Below the pieces are notes generated by a model. That model had not been told where the DNA came from. It ran no database searches and was given only the letters and a program-made list of their open reading frames with translations. The position numbers and the translations under genes were made by a program. From Hippopus hippopus (taxonomy: Eukaryota; Mollusca; Bivalvia; Cardiida; Cardiidae): a DNA stretch of 64,000 nucleotides. Of this stretch, positions 8,861-23,800 are shown one piece after another (positions within the stretch are counted from its first letter, which is position 1; every line of letters starts with the position of its first letter). The stretch spans positions 37,388,974 through 37,452,973 of the forward strand of contig OX328105.1 in the NCBI GenBank assembly GCA_946811185.2, read 5' to 3'.

Positions 8861-11800
8861 GTAAGTGTTCAATTTGATCCTTTTCGGGGAAACGCTTTTA
8901 TAACAATTCGTCATCGATCAAATGACCTAACCGTTCAACAAAGGGTCCCGCGTCTTTACAGTCTTAGGGAAATAAGCTGTTGAAAATATTATGTTCAAAA
9001 GAGCAAACGCAAGTAATGAAATTTTTCTGCTTTAAGACAGTGCTTGCTACACTTCCAAAGACAAACTCCGTAATTCCAGCACATTTGATTAATCGACAGT
9101 GTTAGCATTCACGTATCCTGCAAATCTCTTGATTTGTGCTTCTATAATCAGATTTCAAACTATGCTCAAGGGTGTTTTTTCTTAAAGATTAAGTTTCAGA
9201 ACTTATTTACATAGATATAAAAATCAAAGGCAAAAATCTATCTGACCTTTGGTTGACTGTATTGTCAGCCGTCGAAAAGGGTCGAAATTATACATTTGGC
9301 TCTGAAAAAAAAAAATAAGATCCTAATTTAGAAATGCAACATCGCTAAGATTATTTCGTGAATATGGTCCGTACCTCTATGTCTAAATAGAGCCAAACCA
9401 AAGTGGCAACGGTTAACGCAAGAAAATAACCACATCGAAATGCTATTTAAAACTCCCTAACTTTTGTAAAAGGTTACATTTAGGGGTTTTGATTGCATAA
9501 AGCGCACACTAAGGCTGCTCAGAGCGACTCAAGAACCTTTTCGGACAGTGTGGATCAAGATCAGATTACACAGAAAGTGCAGTCTGGTCTTGGATCTACA
9601 CTGTCCGATAAGGAAACCCCCCCCCCCCCAAAAAAAAGAAAAGAGAAAATCCTTCGAAATCACCATTTTTTTTATTCTATCGGCTGAAAAGCTTTATTAC
9701 ACTTAATTAGCAGGTTAAGGGTCAAAAGAGGATGATGCTTCATTTCCAGTTTTGTGAACTAACCAAGTACCCGCTTTTTTTTTTTTGTCACTTTTGTGTT
9801 GAATTCAAGTGACTGTGAATATCGAAGCTGTCAAACTGTCAAAGCTAACAACTCGTAAGGTTGGGGATCGCACGACGTTCTTATCTCGTTTTCGACTATA
9901 TTCAAAACCCTTTTGGAACTACCCGCATTAAAGTGCTGATACTGATTCGGTTTCTAGAAGGAGAATGATCAAAGTTTCAAAGCCTTGCTTCACTGTCGAA
10001 GCTTACAATTAAATTAAACCTAGTGTAAAGGGAAAACAAGACCTGCAGATTCATCTACCAGCCAGTAAAAAAATGGGCCCGGCCGGGTAGCTCAGTGGTA
10101 AGCGCATCTGACTCGTGACCTGGAGGTTGCGGGTTCGATACCCGGTTGCGGCGAACCTTCTTTCCGGCCATTTTTTTGCCTCTCACCTCTGATGCATGTG
10201 AGAAAAGTATTTGGTGGCTTTGGAAAGAAAGTTGTGTCGGCACTGGTGTTAGAACGCCAGGAAACATACGGGTGCGTCACTGACCGCCATGATGTGACCT
10301 AAGCTGTTAAAATGGTGTTAAACTCCAATACAAACCAAACCAAGTAAAAGGTTGGGCATTTTGAATTGTTTATAGAAAAAAAAATATTGGACATATTGCT
10401 AAATGGTTTATCTACTTTGTATTGGAATCTATTATCTATTGCATTTGTCGCAGTTGCTGAAAAGTGGAGGGTAAATGAAAACCACAAGCCTAGCGGCTAC
10501 ATCTAGTCGGAATCACGTGGTTATGTTGTTCATTTTTAACTTTACAACAAACAACACATGGTTGCGTAGATCAGCATGACAGTTCATTTGACAGGCCCGC
10601 TGTCATTGGGACGAGTGTTAATGTCGTGGATAGTCCTAAACGAGACCAGGCAGTCATTCTGTTTGTCTACGCATGATTCATTAGCTCTACCAGACGACAA
10701 AATTTCAGATTTGTCCAAAATGAAAGCATCTACGGACGACAAATTATTTGTAGCTCAAAAGTTGATTTCCGTCTCTAAAATGTTAGAAATTATTGTGGGA
10801 GAAAGAGAAAATGCTGGTTACCACCATTTTTTCTTTTTCCACAAACTGTTTTCAAATACCTTCTTCGTTGATTTCGTCAAAACATGGGGTTGTTTGGTAA
10901 CAGGTTAACCTGTTTCGGTATTCCCAGTTTTATAGAAAACTCAAGTATATAACTTTTGAAGTGCTCATCGCAGCTTTAGCTGTGTTTGCGTAGATCAAGG
11001 TCAGACCGCACAAAACATGCACGTTGTCGTTGTCACGGGAGACTGACATTCTATATCACTGCATGCTGTATCGATAGCTTCGATATAGAAAAAGACATCA
11101 TGCATTATGCGGGAGAAATGCATTATGCTGGTGATGTAATATCACCAATGCATGAACAGATGCACTAGCTGATAGTTATGGTGTGCATGTGTATGTGTAT
11201 TAAATAACTCAGAAATGATGTGGTAACAAATAACGGCTGGATACTTCAATTGGTGATGTTGTAATACTTTACTTAGTCTACAGAGATTAAAAAAAAAAAA
11301 GAAACTTGTAGTTACATTAGCGATAAAGAAAATAACTGTTACGGTTTAAGACCATTCATTTCAGAGCGGAGAACAAAATTGATATTTTCATAAGTAGCGG
11401 AGCCACGAGTAAGCACATTTCACGTAGCCCGTAGGAAAAGGGAGATTAATGCACCTTTGTTTAGCACTTTACCAAATCGTCGTCGCAAAATGAAAATGTG
11501 CCATGCTCTGGCAAAAGGGGGCTTAATGCATCTCCGTAATCCATCACACCGAGCAAACCATTACATACTTATGGATCCATAACAGCCACCTTTTTGAATA
11601 ATCGACTAAATCATGAGGTAGACTGGTCCTTAGACATACAGTAAATTGATCAATAGCGAAAAGTGTCGGCCCAGGTCAGCCTGCGCGGACTGCGCAGGCT
11701 GACCTGGGTCGATACTTTTCGCAAATGCATTAAGCCCCCTTTTCACAGAGCAAGGCTCAAATGTTTTGTCCAAAAACAGATTGAATCATGAGAAAGAGTA

Positions 11801-14800
11801 AGCATTTGACATGCAGAAAATTTTACGATGGCAAAAAGTTTAGACCTATGTCAGCCTGCGCGGACTGTGAAGGCTGACATAAGTCGAGATTTTTTGCAGA
11901 TGCATTAAACCCCTTTTCACAGAGCATGACTCATCTACTTTAGGTGTTCACGGATGAATTTATATCTTAATCTCCCATCAAAGCACTTTTTTTTTTTTTG
12001 TTGGTGGTAAAATCCGCTAAAAGGGCTTTGCTACCAAATTTGGTAAACAATGTTACCTGCGTTACGCGTTCATTCCATACAGTTAAACCACTATCGAGAC
12101 ATAGGCATCGTATCTAAGCATAGTCAAAAGCATATAAACAAGTGTATTATCTGGCAACCAGTAAACAAGACGCCCAGATGGCATAGGGCTAGTAACTTAC
12201 TACAGAACCGATTGGTATAGCGTCGATTTTTTTTTTACCCTCTCCCCAAACAAACACACACAAACTTTCCAAGAGGCTCATCGATACATGTACATAGCAC
12301 CAAAAGCCATTAATCGGGGGCTACTTGCCATGGTAAGACATGGTCGGATTTCGAGATGTCCACCTACAGGTCTTGAGGCAAGCTTTTAGCCATCAATGCA
12401 TGTTGTAAAACATAACAAGAAATTTCTAATCATCCGTAAGCATTCGTGTATTTTCATAGCGCATTTGTGATAGAGATATACTTTGTAATTTTCAAGTGAG
12501 AAACAGTTTCATTTTTGTCTTGCCTGGGGCATTGGACTGATTTATTACGTCGACAGAGCTGATTTGCAATGTACGATAAACACACGAATTTTTATACCAA
12601 TGTATTAGGTAGCATTTGAAAACACCGTCGGAAAAAGAACGATTGGTTGAACTGGTTCATAACTGGCAAACCCTACATAGATAAGAGAAGAAACGTAATT
12701 AAAAATATAAATTCTAACAATATGCCTTAATGGGATACGTGGCCTCTAAAGCTGTTTTAGATTTTGCACCAGAATTGTGCAATGACTTTTGAAACTGCCA
12801 TATGATCTGTAACAATGACGTCATATCTCCTCTCATAAAAACAGGCGGAGTTCCTATTTGCAAAATTACCTTCCCATCAGTAACGCCAAAACTACATCTT
12901 ATTTCACGAAACGTAACCATGCAGTTCCTTTAAGCTCACTAAAATAACATGTTTAGAAGTATCTTTTTGTGTTTTACACATGATTTTGATACACGACCAA
13001 ACAGGAAATTCTAAGTATGCCCCTATAAGCTCATTTCTCGTTAAATAGAAATTAAGTGCTTAAAAGATGGATGAACTTGTGATTAAAGGATCATTTTTGA
13101 TGACACATTTTTGTGTGTGAGAGGAGAAAGGACGCAGCACTGGATAGCACATAGAATAACCTATGACATCACCATGATATATTTAATAATTTACGAACAT
13201 TTATATATAGGTAAATAGTTCTTTTCTGATCTAGTTATGTAAATATGTGCCTTTTTTAGTGAAAGAGGCTCATATAATAACAGATAAAACTGCCAAAGAG
13301 TGCATCAATTAGTCTATGAGTTGAAATGACCACTGAATTCGAAATAATCAATACCTGCATTGGCTTAAAAGTACCAATCTCATCTGTCGTTTTCAGATAC
13401 AGTGCAGGTCAGATCAGACTGCTCAGAACGTATTTTTACAAAATTTTGTATCTCTACTGTTGATGCTTTTTGTTTTTTAGGGTGCCCTGATCTAAAAATT
13501 TGAAACTGCATTACTTTGGAAGGGCATTACAAAATATATATATATATTTTTTTGTTGTTGTTTACTATCAGAAAGATTAAAATAATATACGGAGCTTTTT
13601 AGTTGTTGTTGTTGTTGTTGTTTTTCATTCTAAAGTTGTGTCTGTTTCTTTGTCATGCATTTAACCTGGATTGATATAAGCAGAGGAAACTAAAATATAA
13701 ATTCCATTTCATGAATCTTCACAAGTTGTGCATAATAATAATTCAAACTAAAAGTTGACCATTAGGATGTTGAATATACGAAATGGTTATTTTCAGTCAG
13801 TAAAAATCAGAAGAGTTCCAAGACTATTACGGTACACTAAATATCAAAAAGTGCAGATCAAAGGTCCTAATACATGTTCTGCATATCTTGATCCACATTG
13901 TCTTCAGAACTAAAATTGTTATTGACACCCAGGGTAAAAACTTCACAGAGGTATTTGTTGTGACTTTCAGAAGTTATCTCCTGTTTTTATTTCCCAAATG
14001 AATGTCAAAAGTGTCCACAACCTATTCTTAAATTAATCGCCAAAAAGATATTTTTTGATAATTGAATATCAGAATATAAAAATATGAACAGACATAAAAA
14101 TCAATTCTAATAATTTACTTTACGAATCAATGACATATTAGAATCTGATAATGAATTCTATTACCGAAATAGGTCGATTAGCAATAATTTAGGAAGACAT
14201 CTATTGTAAAATAAAGTCCTATCCATGTATACTGGATAAAAAAGAAAGGATAGGTTTAAAACTTATACACCTGCTAAAATACAATAATCACCTTCTTTTT
14301 GTAAATATGCCGTTACAAATTTCGTTAACTGCTGCTTGGTTGGAGATGTTGACGGAATTTTGATTTAGAAAGTGGTCAATTGAGCTTGATTCAGAATACC
14401 TATTTATCGAGAGAGTTCTTAAATGATATGGATTTCAATACAGAAAGATACTCACCTGATACCGATGATCAATGGGCTGACTATCGCCATTGAATTTTGA
14501 TTAATGTTTCAAGCCATTATGGATTGTAATCACTTACATCTGCTTTCGGTGATTATTGGATTGAAGAGAACTTTTTAAGATTTCAACAAGGATTTTTTTT
14601 TTTTTTTTTTGAGCCCATTGAATTTTGAAATTCAGTAAATTCTCCTATGTAGCTAATTTTGAAAAATACTCTTCTCTTGAACATTTCTATCCAATAAACT
14701 ATCGGCATTAGATATTTTTACCTTACATTTAACAAAGAAGACGGATAAACTGTATAGGAAAAAAAAGTTCAAATTGAAGCATTATCATCTCCCTTAATTT

Positions 14801-17800
14801 ATGCGTTCAAGCATTTGGTGTTTATTCTGCCACTGCTTACGTTCGGAATCGTCCCCTCAGTGCTGTCAGTGTTTTGACTGATAATGTTTTTCAAAACCTG
14901 TGCAGTGTGGACACATCAATAATTTTGTTATGTACTGTTTTGGTGTTATCTCTTTATCGGACAACAACATCTTCGACCAGTACAAATTGAAGTTGGGGAC
15001 GACATATAGGATGCCACTGTATTAATGAAATTTACGTTCGAAATGTAACCAGCATTTTCTACTTGGCCCACAATGCTCGGTAAAGCCTTCTATCTCAGGA
15101 CATTAAAACATGGGACTGTTTGGTAAATGTGAAGACGCAAGTAAAATGAGGTCATAACGACACAGTTGATACATCTCAATCCATCACTTTTTCATACAAG
15201 TTTGACCTGTCAAAGTCCAGGCCGTCGGGCTGAGTGATGGGGTAGAGAAAACTAATTATAAATAACGTGCTTTAGGCTTAAGACAGAGCAGAAAAACAGG
15301 TGGAAAACGTAGAACTCAAAGCAGCCAACACATAGTTCGTCTTAAAATTTTCTCAACCTGCTACTGACAAAGTCTTAAAAAAGCAACTGTCGTTGGAAGA
15401 CGCGCAAAGGTCGATACGAGATCGGTACCGTGAGCTCTATTAGTCTCAGATAGCTTTCTAGAGTCAGACTTGCACTTGCATGAATTTTGTCCCTGCAATG
15501 CCTCGCATATGCTGTGCATCGAGGGCGTACCGGTGATTTAACTCGTAGAGAGAAAGTGTGATGGGTGCGGAAAATATGCGTGACTACATGAAATATCGTA
15601 GAGAGAATTTTGAAATATTCAAAATTTAGGCACGCATCATATTTGGTGCCATGATCGTGAACTATGCTTTAAATAACACTACCTAAACGCTCGGTGGACT
15701 GCGTGCCACGGAAATCCATTATATATACGGCAACTTGACACGCATTTTTTACAGTGTCAAAATTTGTATCCAAACATATGCTTTTACATAAATCATGCCG
15801 CGATGCCTGGCAACTGGTCACCAAATCTTACCCCGATAACTGCATGTAAGCGCGAAGTCAAGTGATTACTACGAGTCGTACGTTAAGATGCGGGACGACA
15901 CCAGAACTACGCGTGTAGTACGTAACACTGCCCACACTACACTACGGACACTAGTGTAGACCTGAAAAATGCGCAAATAATACGTAACCGAGACGTGAAC
16001 AAGCAGTTCTACTGCGTGCGAGTGGATATTTTTGTCACGATTTTGCGTAGAAATTGCATAATTAACGTTACACGCGCACTGTACGCGACACAATGCTTCA
16101 CGATCGCGCTGAGTGCCAGCAAAATGAAACGTGACGCGAAGATAAAATTCGTGCAAATAATACGCTTCCTTAATCTTGCATACAAAGGAATGACTGGGGA
16201 TACTTTTAGTGGCTGGACCTTTTACACGATGTTTTCGCTGTCGCAGGAAAAAAATGACAAGAGTACAAAATCATCATATCAAAAGAAATTTTTTGAACGA
16301 AATTTATCGAACCAACAAGTCACGTGCTCTGGATTTCTAAATATAGATATAGCCAAGAAAAAAAGTGTCCTTTATTATATTACTATATGTCGACTTAGAG
16401 AGCACCTGATATTCCAGGTCGATTTGACTGAGCGCTGAATTTCTATAATAAATTATTCCAGTGTAAACCTTAGTCTGCCACAACTGGCAAAAATGCAATT
16501 TCCAAAGTTAAGGTTTTTTTTTTTTTTTTTTTGGGGGGGGGATATCTCCCATTGCAGATCTTGATCTGCAATGGCCGCAAATAGAAACTAAGCAATTTCT
16601 TAAATCCTACATACTGAAACAGCACACGTAAAGATTGGTTGTTTGAATACACCCTCAACACTTGTTCGTGTCTGTATACACTAGGCTTGGCCATTCCATT
16701 GCCATACCAACGGACATTCCCAACTGAGCAGAGTCGCTTTCTGGAATCAAATTTTTACTGTCTAAATGACCTTAACCACTGAGCCAAGGAGCTATTTCCA
16801 TAAAGTGGTGACTCATGGAGTTCATCATATTTGAAGTCGTCATTTATCTGTCATTATATTCTGTGAGAAAAGGACAATGGACAATGAGCGGAGAAATAAA
16901 CTTGAAAAAGGGGAGGTTAAAAAAAAGAGAAGAACGACCAAATTAATAGGACAACACTAAACGTGAGCAAGACCGTAACGCAAAAGCGTTTGTTGAGCGA
17001 CAGGTCCGTGTATTTGAGCATACCACAGGAGACAGAGAGAGCACTGACCAGACAATGCTAAAAACGCACTAAACAAGCCAGACATAAACCCTATCAAGCT
17101 AGAAATGCCTTGAAGAAACTAGAAAAAATACGCTTATCGACACAGAGCTGGCTTAGGCCTTTAAAAGCTTGACAAACGCTCCAATCGGAACTATGAGTAC
17201 ACAGATATGACAAAACAGACAAACAGATCAAAGCTACACAACTAGATTGGATATAGACCTCATAAAGCTAGAATGTCCTTAATAATCTAAAAAACAGACG
17301 CTCGTTGGTACTAAGGGGACATAAACCTTAAAAAAGTAGACGGACAGATATAACAAGACTTGAAAAAGCAACATAATTAGGTCTTGAAAAATAGGATAAA
17401 TGGATGAAAGATACATGGAAAAGGTAGAAGAGCAACGGAGAAGCTTAAAAAGAAACAACAAGAAAGTGGCATCATTGGTAGAGACAAATTCAGGCATGAC
17501 AGAAAAAAGAGACGGACAAGCGTAATTATTTCAGTTTCACCTTTTTAGATCTTTGGAATCAATTACGTTTGAAACATTTGTTTCTGTGTGGCCATTCTAA
17601 CTTAGAATTTCACGAGACTCTGATCAAAATGAGAACTTACGGACTTATTTTTTTTTTCCAAAATTACTATCAACATCGTTCCTAATGGTATTATAAATAT
17701 TATATTTGTATATAGATGTATACCGGTATATCTTAGGTCACTCGATGCAAACCGACCAATGTCTCCATGAATAAAATATTCGGAAATGATGTTTGTCTAC

Positions 17801-20800
17801 TCCGGGGCAATATATCAAAAAGAAAACGAAACATAACATTTAGCTAAATATCAGGACGACAGACATGAGAAGAAGTTATATGTCTTAATTTTGTCTTAGT
17901 AATTGATATTTGGCAGAAGCAGATGCAGTACAGAGGTAATAGACAAGCCATAGTCCTTCAAAGGCCAGACATACATGCCAGGTGGGATAGAGAATACACA
18001 GACCTACTCAAGAACTGTTCAGCATTTCCGAACTTCTTACAATACTATGTCATAATTGTTCGATGATAAAAATTTGATGGGAGTGGAAAAATATGATATA
18101 ATTGTAAAGAACTTTAACTTTTACGGAAAACATGATTTCAAACATTTACTTTTAAGACAAAAAACTTACAGTGAACTGTATTAGTAAGAGTTTATATCAC
18201 ATATCGTCTTAGTAAGAGTTTATATTATATATCTTTTTGAAAAATAAACTCTTGAAATGAAATTCAAAATGATCAAACATGTACCTAAATGCATTTATGA
18301 TGATTTACGTGTTTGTGAGAATCCTGAAGCAATGCTTTTAGTATTGTTTATTTGTTTATGGACATGAAGACATTAGAAGTTTCTGATAGTATTAGTTTAT
18401 AATTAGTTTGGAATATTTAGCGTTTTGCTGTAGCATCTCGTTGAAAAGTGGTATAAAGAGTGAACTCAAAATGCACTCAAAACAAAAAGACAAAATTCAC
18501 TCTCAACATTCAGCCTTATTCTCCAAGATTTTCTAAATTTGAAAGTGACACAACTTCTGACTGGCGAAACCAAATGGTGTAGCCAATCAGAAGTCGCGTT
18601 ACTTTGACAGGTAGAAAGTTCTGGAGAATAAGGTTACCAACATTCTTAGGAATAGTTGGTGAATGTGGACCAAGGTTTCCTTATTACCAATATCGGCTGA
18701 ATATACCTGTCAATCATTTATAAAAGCGACAAGGGAAACAAGGAAAACATGATTTACACCTGATCAAAACAAGCTTCTATTTGGCCTGCAATACGCGAAA
18801 AGGGGCATTCGGACATTTGCGTAAAGTGTCGTCTCGGATCAGCCTGCGCAGTGCGCGCAGGCTAATCCAAAACGACCTTTTCCGTTTTTATGTAATTTTC
18901 TGTTTTGCGCAAGTCTACTGTAACACAAAATCTAATGTAGTCGTAAAGTGTCGTCTCGGATTAGCCTGCGCGGACTGCGCAGGCTGATCCGAGACGACAC
19001 TTTACGCAAATGTCCGAATGCCCTTTTTCGCGTATTGCGACCCATTTGAGAGACCACAGTTTTATGCATCTCATTTATAAATTTTCCTACCAGACGTAAA
19101 TCCTTTCTTTAAGATACTGATCGGTTGTGTTAAAAAACCAGCTTATGGACAAATCCTTGCAAGCGTGTATTTATAATGTACGTAAAATACAGTGCTTCTT
19201 CTTTTACCAGTCTTGGACTAGGCTTTTTCAGGCAACATGGACAATTTTGCCTTTTTCTCCAATATTTCAAAAGTCAAGATGCCTCGAAAGCGTGGGCACT
19301 TAAATGAAAGAATCCATGTTCGAAAAGTCTTCTCACGAAGCGCTAGTACTGATGAAACCCAGGATATTCATGAAAAACGTGAGCTATCGCCGTGATATGA
19401 CTGAAATAATCTTGAAAGCGGCGTAAAACACTATTCAATCAATCAATCTTACGAAGCGGCTCTTGCCTAAATATATCTATAATGTTATAATTCGCACATG
19501 ACCTTTTTTGTTCATGCAGCAGACTCGTGCAGTCTGATCCTGAATCTACATTGTCTGCAAAAGATCTTTTAGTCGCGCTAAGTAGCCTTAGGGTTAATAT
19601 AGGAGAGACATTGTCTGAACCCTTTCTTTACCCTTAGGCTGCTAAGCGCGGCTCAAAGACCTTTGGCGGACAGCGTAGATCAAGATCAGACTGCACAGAA
19701 CGTGCAGTCTGATCTTGTATCTACACTGTCCGATAAGGAAATACTTTTCACAAAAGATAACTTTGAAATAGCAAGATTTGGGTTTTTATTATCGGCTTAA
19801 AGGTTTGTATTTAAGTAATTTAGCAGGATAAGGGTTAATACGTATTAATATATCAAACCTTACTAAATGATGAGAGACTTCACTAGTCCAAATTGAAAGC
19901 ATTTGAGACGAAAAAACAAATGTGGATAATTTAATCTGTCTGTAAAGGAATGTTCTCTTCCCACCATGTTTTCAAAAGCCTCTTTCCTCAAGGTCGTCAA
20001 ACACGACAGTTTGGTTTTGAAGTAAATAATCTTTTTTCATTTTAACTCCTTCTGCAATTATGTATAACCCTTTGCCGAACAATTCCGTGTTCAGCGACCT
20101 TGAGAAAGAAGGCTTTTGAAGAAGGAGAAAATGTGGGTTACCAGCGTTTTCTCCTATTCCAACAATGCTTTTTATCTAATCGAAAACAAATCTTATCATT
20201 TTAGCCACATTAATATCTCGTCTGCAAATGTTTTCAATGTAGACGAGTCTAAAATTTTGTCGTCTTATAAAGATTTAAGAAGTAGTCTACTGCAAACGTG
20301 TTTCAATACCGCAAATTCTCGGCATATCATCTCTAGTAGGATAAGAATGATATTTTTTCTAGAATAATTTATAGTCAGAACGTGACGTCCCTGGAGGCAA
20401 TCGTCTGTTTTTAGGTGACAGGTTTTTCGTGTCGCAACCCACGTGATTGGCGGCCATTTTGTCAAGATAATGAGCTCTTAATTTGACATTGTCTATTTTT
20501 AGAAGAGGTAAACAGGATGTCTATCTGTTTTCATTTTTGATGTTTATATCACTTTGCGTTATTGTTTTTAAACGTGTACTGGTGGGCAACGATGCACGTA
20601 TTTGCTTGTAGTGTATGACATTCAGTCCTATGAATAAGTAAAATTAATTTCATGTTTGACATATGCCATTAATCCTGGGGCAAGATTAATATATTAATTT
20701 CCTCAGACGTACATCATATAGCTTTTCGATTGTTATTGATCCGAAGAAAAAAAAAGTTTTTTTTTTTTATCATTGTCATGTAAAGAATGACATACAGATT

Positions 20801-23800
20801 TTAGATGATAGGTGTTTTACAAAAGAAAAAGATAGCACCTTCTTCATTTCTTTTTTTTTTTACTTTTCTTATTTTTATAAAGACAATCAGCTTAGAGCGA
20901 TGTGCCTATCGCTATCATTGATTAATTACTTACCCCTTTAAAATTGTTTTGCGAACTGTTTATGGCCAACTGCAAGACAGTTTCAGCAGTGTGGCAAGAT
21001 CCATCGCTGGGCGTTTTGGGATATGTCGCAATCATTGCAAAGTCGCAAGCTGTCGCAAACGATCTCGTTAGACTGAACATGTTTGAAATTCTGACACAAT
21101 TGCATGCGATTAAAATAGTTGAATTCTAGTTTTTTCACACCAACAGCCGTATGAGTGTTGCAGAACATTGCACGACATTAAGACGCACTAGCTTGTGTGA
21201 CTTAGGTATGCTTAGACGTGTTGCAACACTCGGACATGTATTAAACACCTTTAGTAACAGTAGTGCGTTAGGTTGCGTTTTGAACGACACACGTGAAACG
21301 GTTAGGTAACTTTTTTTCTATTAATTCTTGCAACACTGCACCACCGTTATACAACTGTAAGAGACTGTGCGACTATTCCTTTACACTGAAATGGTCTCCA
21401 GCCCTTTTTTTTTTTTTTTTTAAGGAAAGCTAGAAGCTGCTGTTCCTAAATTAATGTATTTGCTTTACATTCGTTGCCTCTTTTGGTGACATTTCCTTCG
21501 TCTTTTTCAATTCTGCGGTGATCTGACGAGATCCAAATTTAGACGGATATATATCCTCGGCTTTTTGCACTACAACTGTCGTGATCGTGCAACTTACCTC
21601 ATCCAAACATTCGACCAGTTGCATGGTATTACGTAAAATTGTGTGACAATACTGTTACCATGGTATATGGTTGACGTGACACCAATTGCAGTTTACTCTT
21701 ATTTTGCCCATAATTAAACATACATGTACAATCGCTCGTATGAGCATGTGCGCCTATATCTTGGACAGTCCCTTCCGCTTGCACTTCAAGTGTTTGACGC
21801 CTGATATTACCTGTGGCAAAGCACATTGACATCAATTGCGAGAGTAGGTCTTTTTTTCTAATTTCACGTAGATTGTATGACAAATAGTTGAAATTAGCCG
21901 AACTCTAGTTGTGAAAAGGGCTTAAATGAAGTGGTCTTTATGAAGATGAAAACAGTATTAAAACGACAGAGATAACGTTTAAAACTCACTGTATACATAT
22001 CGGCCTATCACGAACAGCAGAAAAACTTGAAAGTCGTCTTGGGTCCGTATTTACCAACCATCATTAAGAATATTCTTGGTCTGATAACGGATTTTGAAAG
22101 TAACACAACTTATGACTGATTACTTTTAAATAAAGAAAATTCTTGAGAATAAGACTAATAATAATCTTAAGAATGGTTGGTGAATTGGGAGCCTTACTGT
22201 ACACAGTAAATGAACATCGAACAAGATGACCCCATTTTATTCTCTTAACCCTTTCCCAAACAATCCCTGGTTTTTACGGGTCAGGAATAGAAGCCTTTTG
22301 AAAACATTGTGGGAAAAGGAGAAAATGCTGGTAACCAGCATTTTCTCCTTTTCCCACAATGTTTTCTACCCTATCATATAGAAAAATCATCTTTTTAGCA
22401 ACTGTTAATATGTCATCTGCAAAATGCTTTCAATTTGGTCTGGTCCAAAATTTGCCGTTTGGGAAAGGGTTAACGGGAGTGGTTGCATTCAACCAGAGAT
22501 TAACGGACAACAGTCAGATGTTAGTAATACGTGTCACATTCCACAATATTTACCAGCCATTGACGTAGACATTCTACTCCCTCAACCCTTAGCTGATATC
22601 TACATCTAAAATTGCTTTGGCTGACAGTGTACATCAAGAGATCTACCAAGGATCCTGCTTGGAGCTAAACCGTTGGATAATTTATGATATATCTTGGCCG
22701 AATAACCCAGAAATACAATACTTGAGCTATACTCTAGCAAAAGGGTGCTTAATGCATCTCCGTAATTCATAACACCAGGCAAGTCATCACATAATTATGG
22801 ATCCATAAAATTTGTTTTGTATAACAACCGACTCAATCATGAGGTACACTGGTCCTTTGACATGCAGAAAATTGACGGATAGCAAGAGTTTCGGCCCACG
22901 TCAGCCTGCGCGGACTGGGCAGGCTGACCTATGTCGATACTTTTTGCATGGGTATTAAGCCCCCATTTCACATAGCATGGCTCATTTATACACTTTTGCC
23001 ATGATTTGAAAGACAAACAACATTCAGCACAGTAAGGGTCCTCTGTTAGACTTGTCCAAACTGAAAGCATTCGCAGACCACTATGTAAATGTGTCGTAGA
23101 GACTCGAATTATATAGTCTTTCTGCTTGAAGAAAACATTGTTGGCAAAAGAGAATATGCTGATTATAAGCTTTTTTTTTTTCCTTTTTCCTCAATGTTTT
23201 GAGGACAACTTCTTAAGCGTCGTTTAGGCTCCGGATTATTCGGTAAAGAGCTACGGACTTGTCCAAAAACTCATTAATAACGACTATCCATTAACACCTA
23301 CGCTGCTAAGCGCGACTCACTGACCTTTTGCGGACAGTGTAGATAAAGATCAGACTGCACAGAACGTGCAGTCTGATCTTGGATCTACACTGTCCGATAA
23401 GGAGACATTACTCCAGAAAACACAACTTTGAAATAGCAGTATTGGGGATTTTACAATCGAATTGAAAATTTCATTTTAGTTATTCAGCAGGATAAAGATT
23501 AGGAATGTTTATGAGCTTAGTGTCCGGGTCACGATTTAATGCGTGTATTCATTTATTTGGTTAAAGGTAACAAGAAGCTGTGGTATCATTTTCGTGTCGG
23601 CGAGAATGTATTTTTTTCTGATTCCTTTTATCAAAAAAGAAGGTCAAGATCGGACTTTTCGCAAAGATATGTGAGAATATAACACGATCAATCACTTGCG
23701 TCTATCACGAGGATTCTTAATCAAACCAGTTATTTCGTTGGAATGATATCCCCCACCGAAAAAGACCTTCTTTGATAGAAACATATATGAGGTATTGTGT

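Noticed and set aside
8861..8983. Continuation of exon 1 open frame by 40 codons
   Set aside because: Follows a strong GTAAGT donor; the added residues have no ZIP similarity.
10080..10152. tRNA gene
   Set aside because: Also a SINE head, with its body repeated at 40445-40680.
10576..10908. 110-codon open frame
   Set aside because: Mostly a D-family MITE; the same protein-like words recur in other D copies.
11498..11937. CRISPR-like spaced palindromes
   Set aside because: Repeats are transposon-like, not evenly spaced, and the genome is eukaryotic.
15995..16438. 147-codon open frame
   Set aside because: No domain, no splice context and mixed composition; an overlapping frame on the other strand is equally long.
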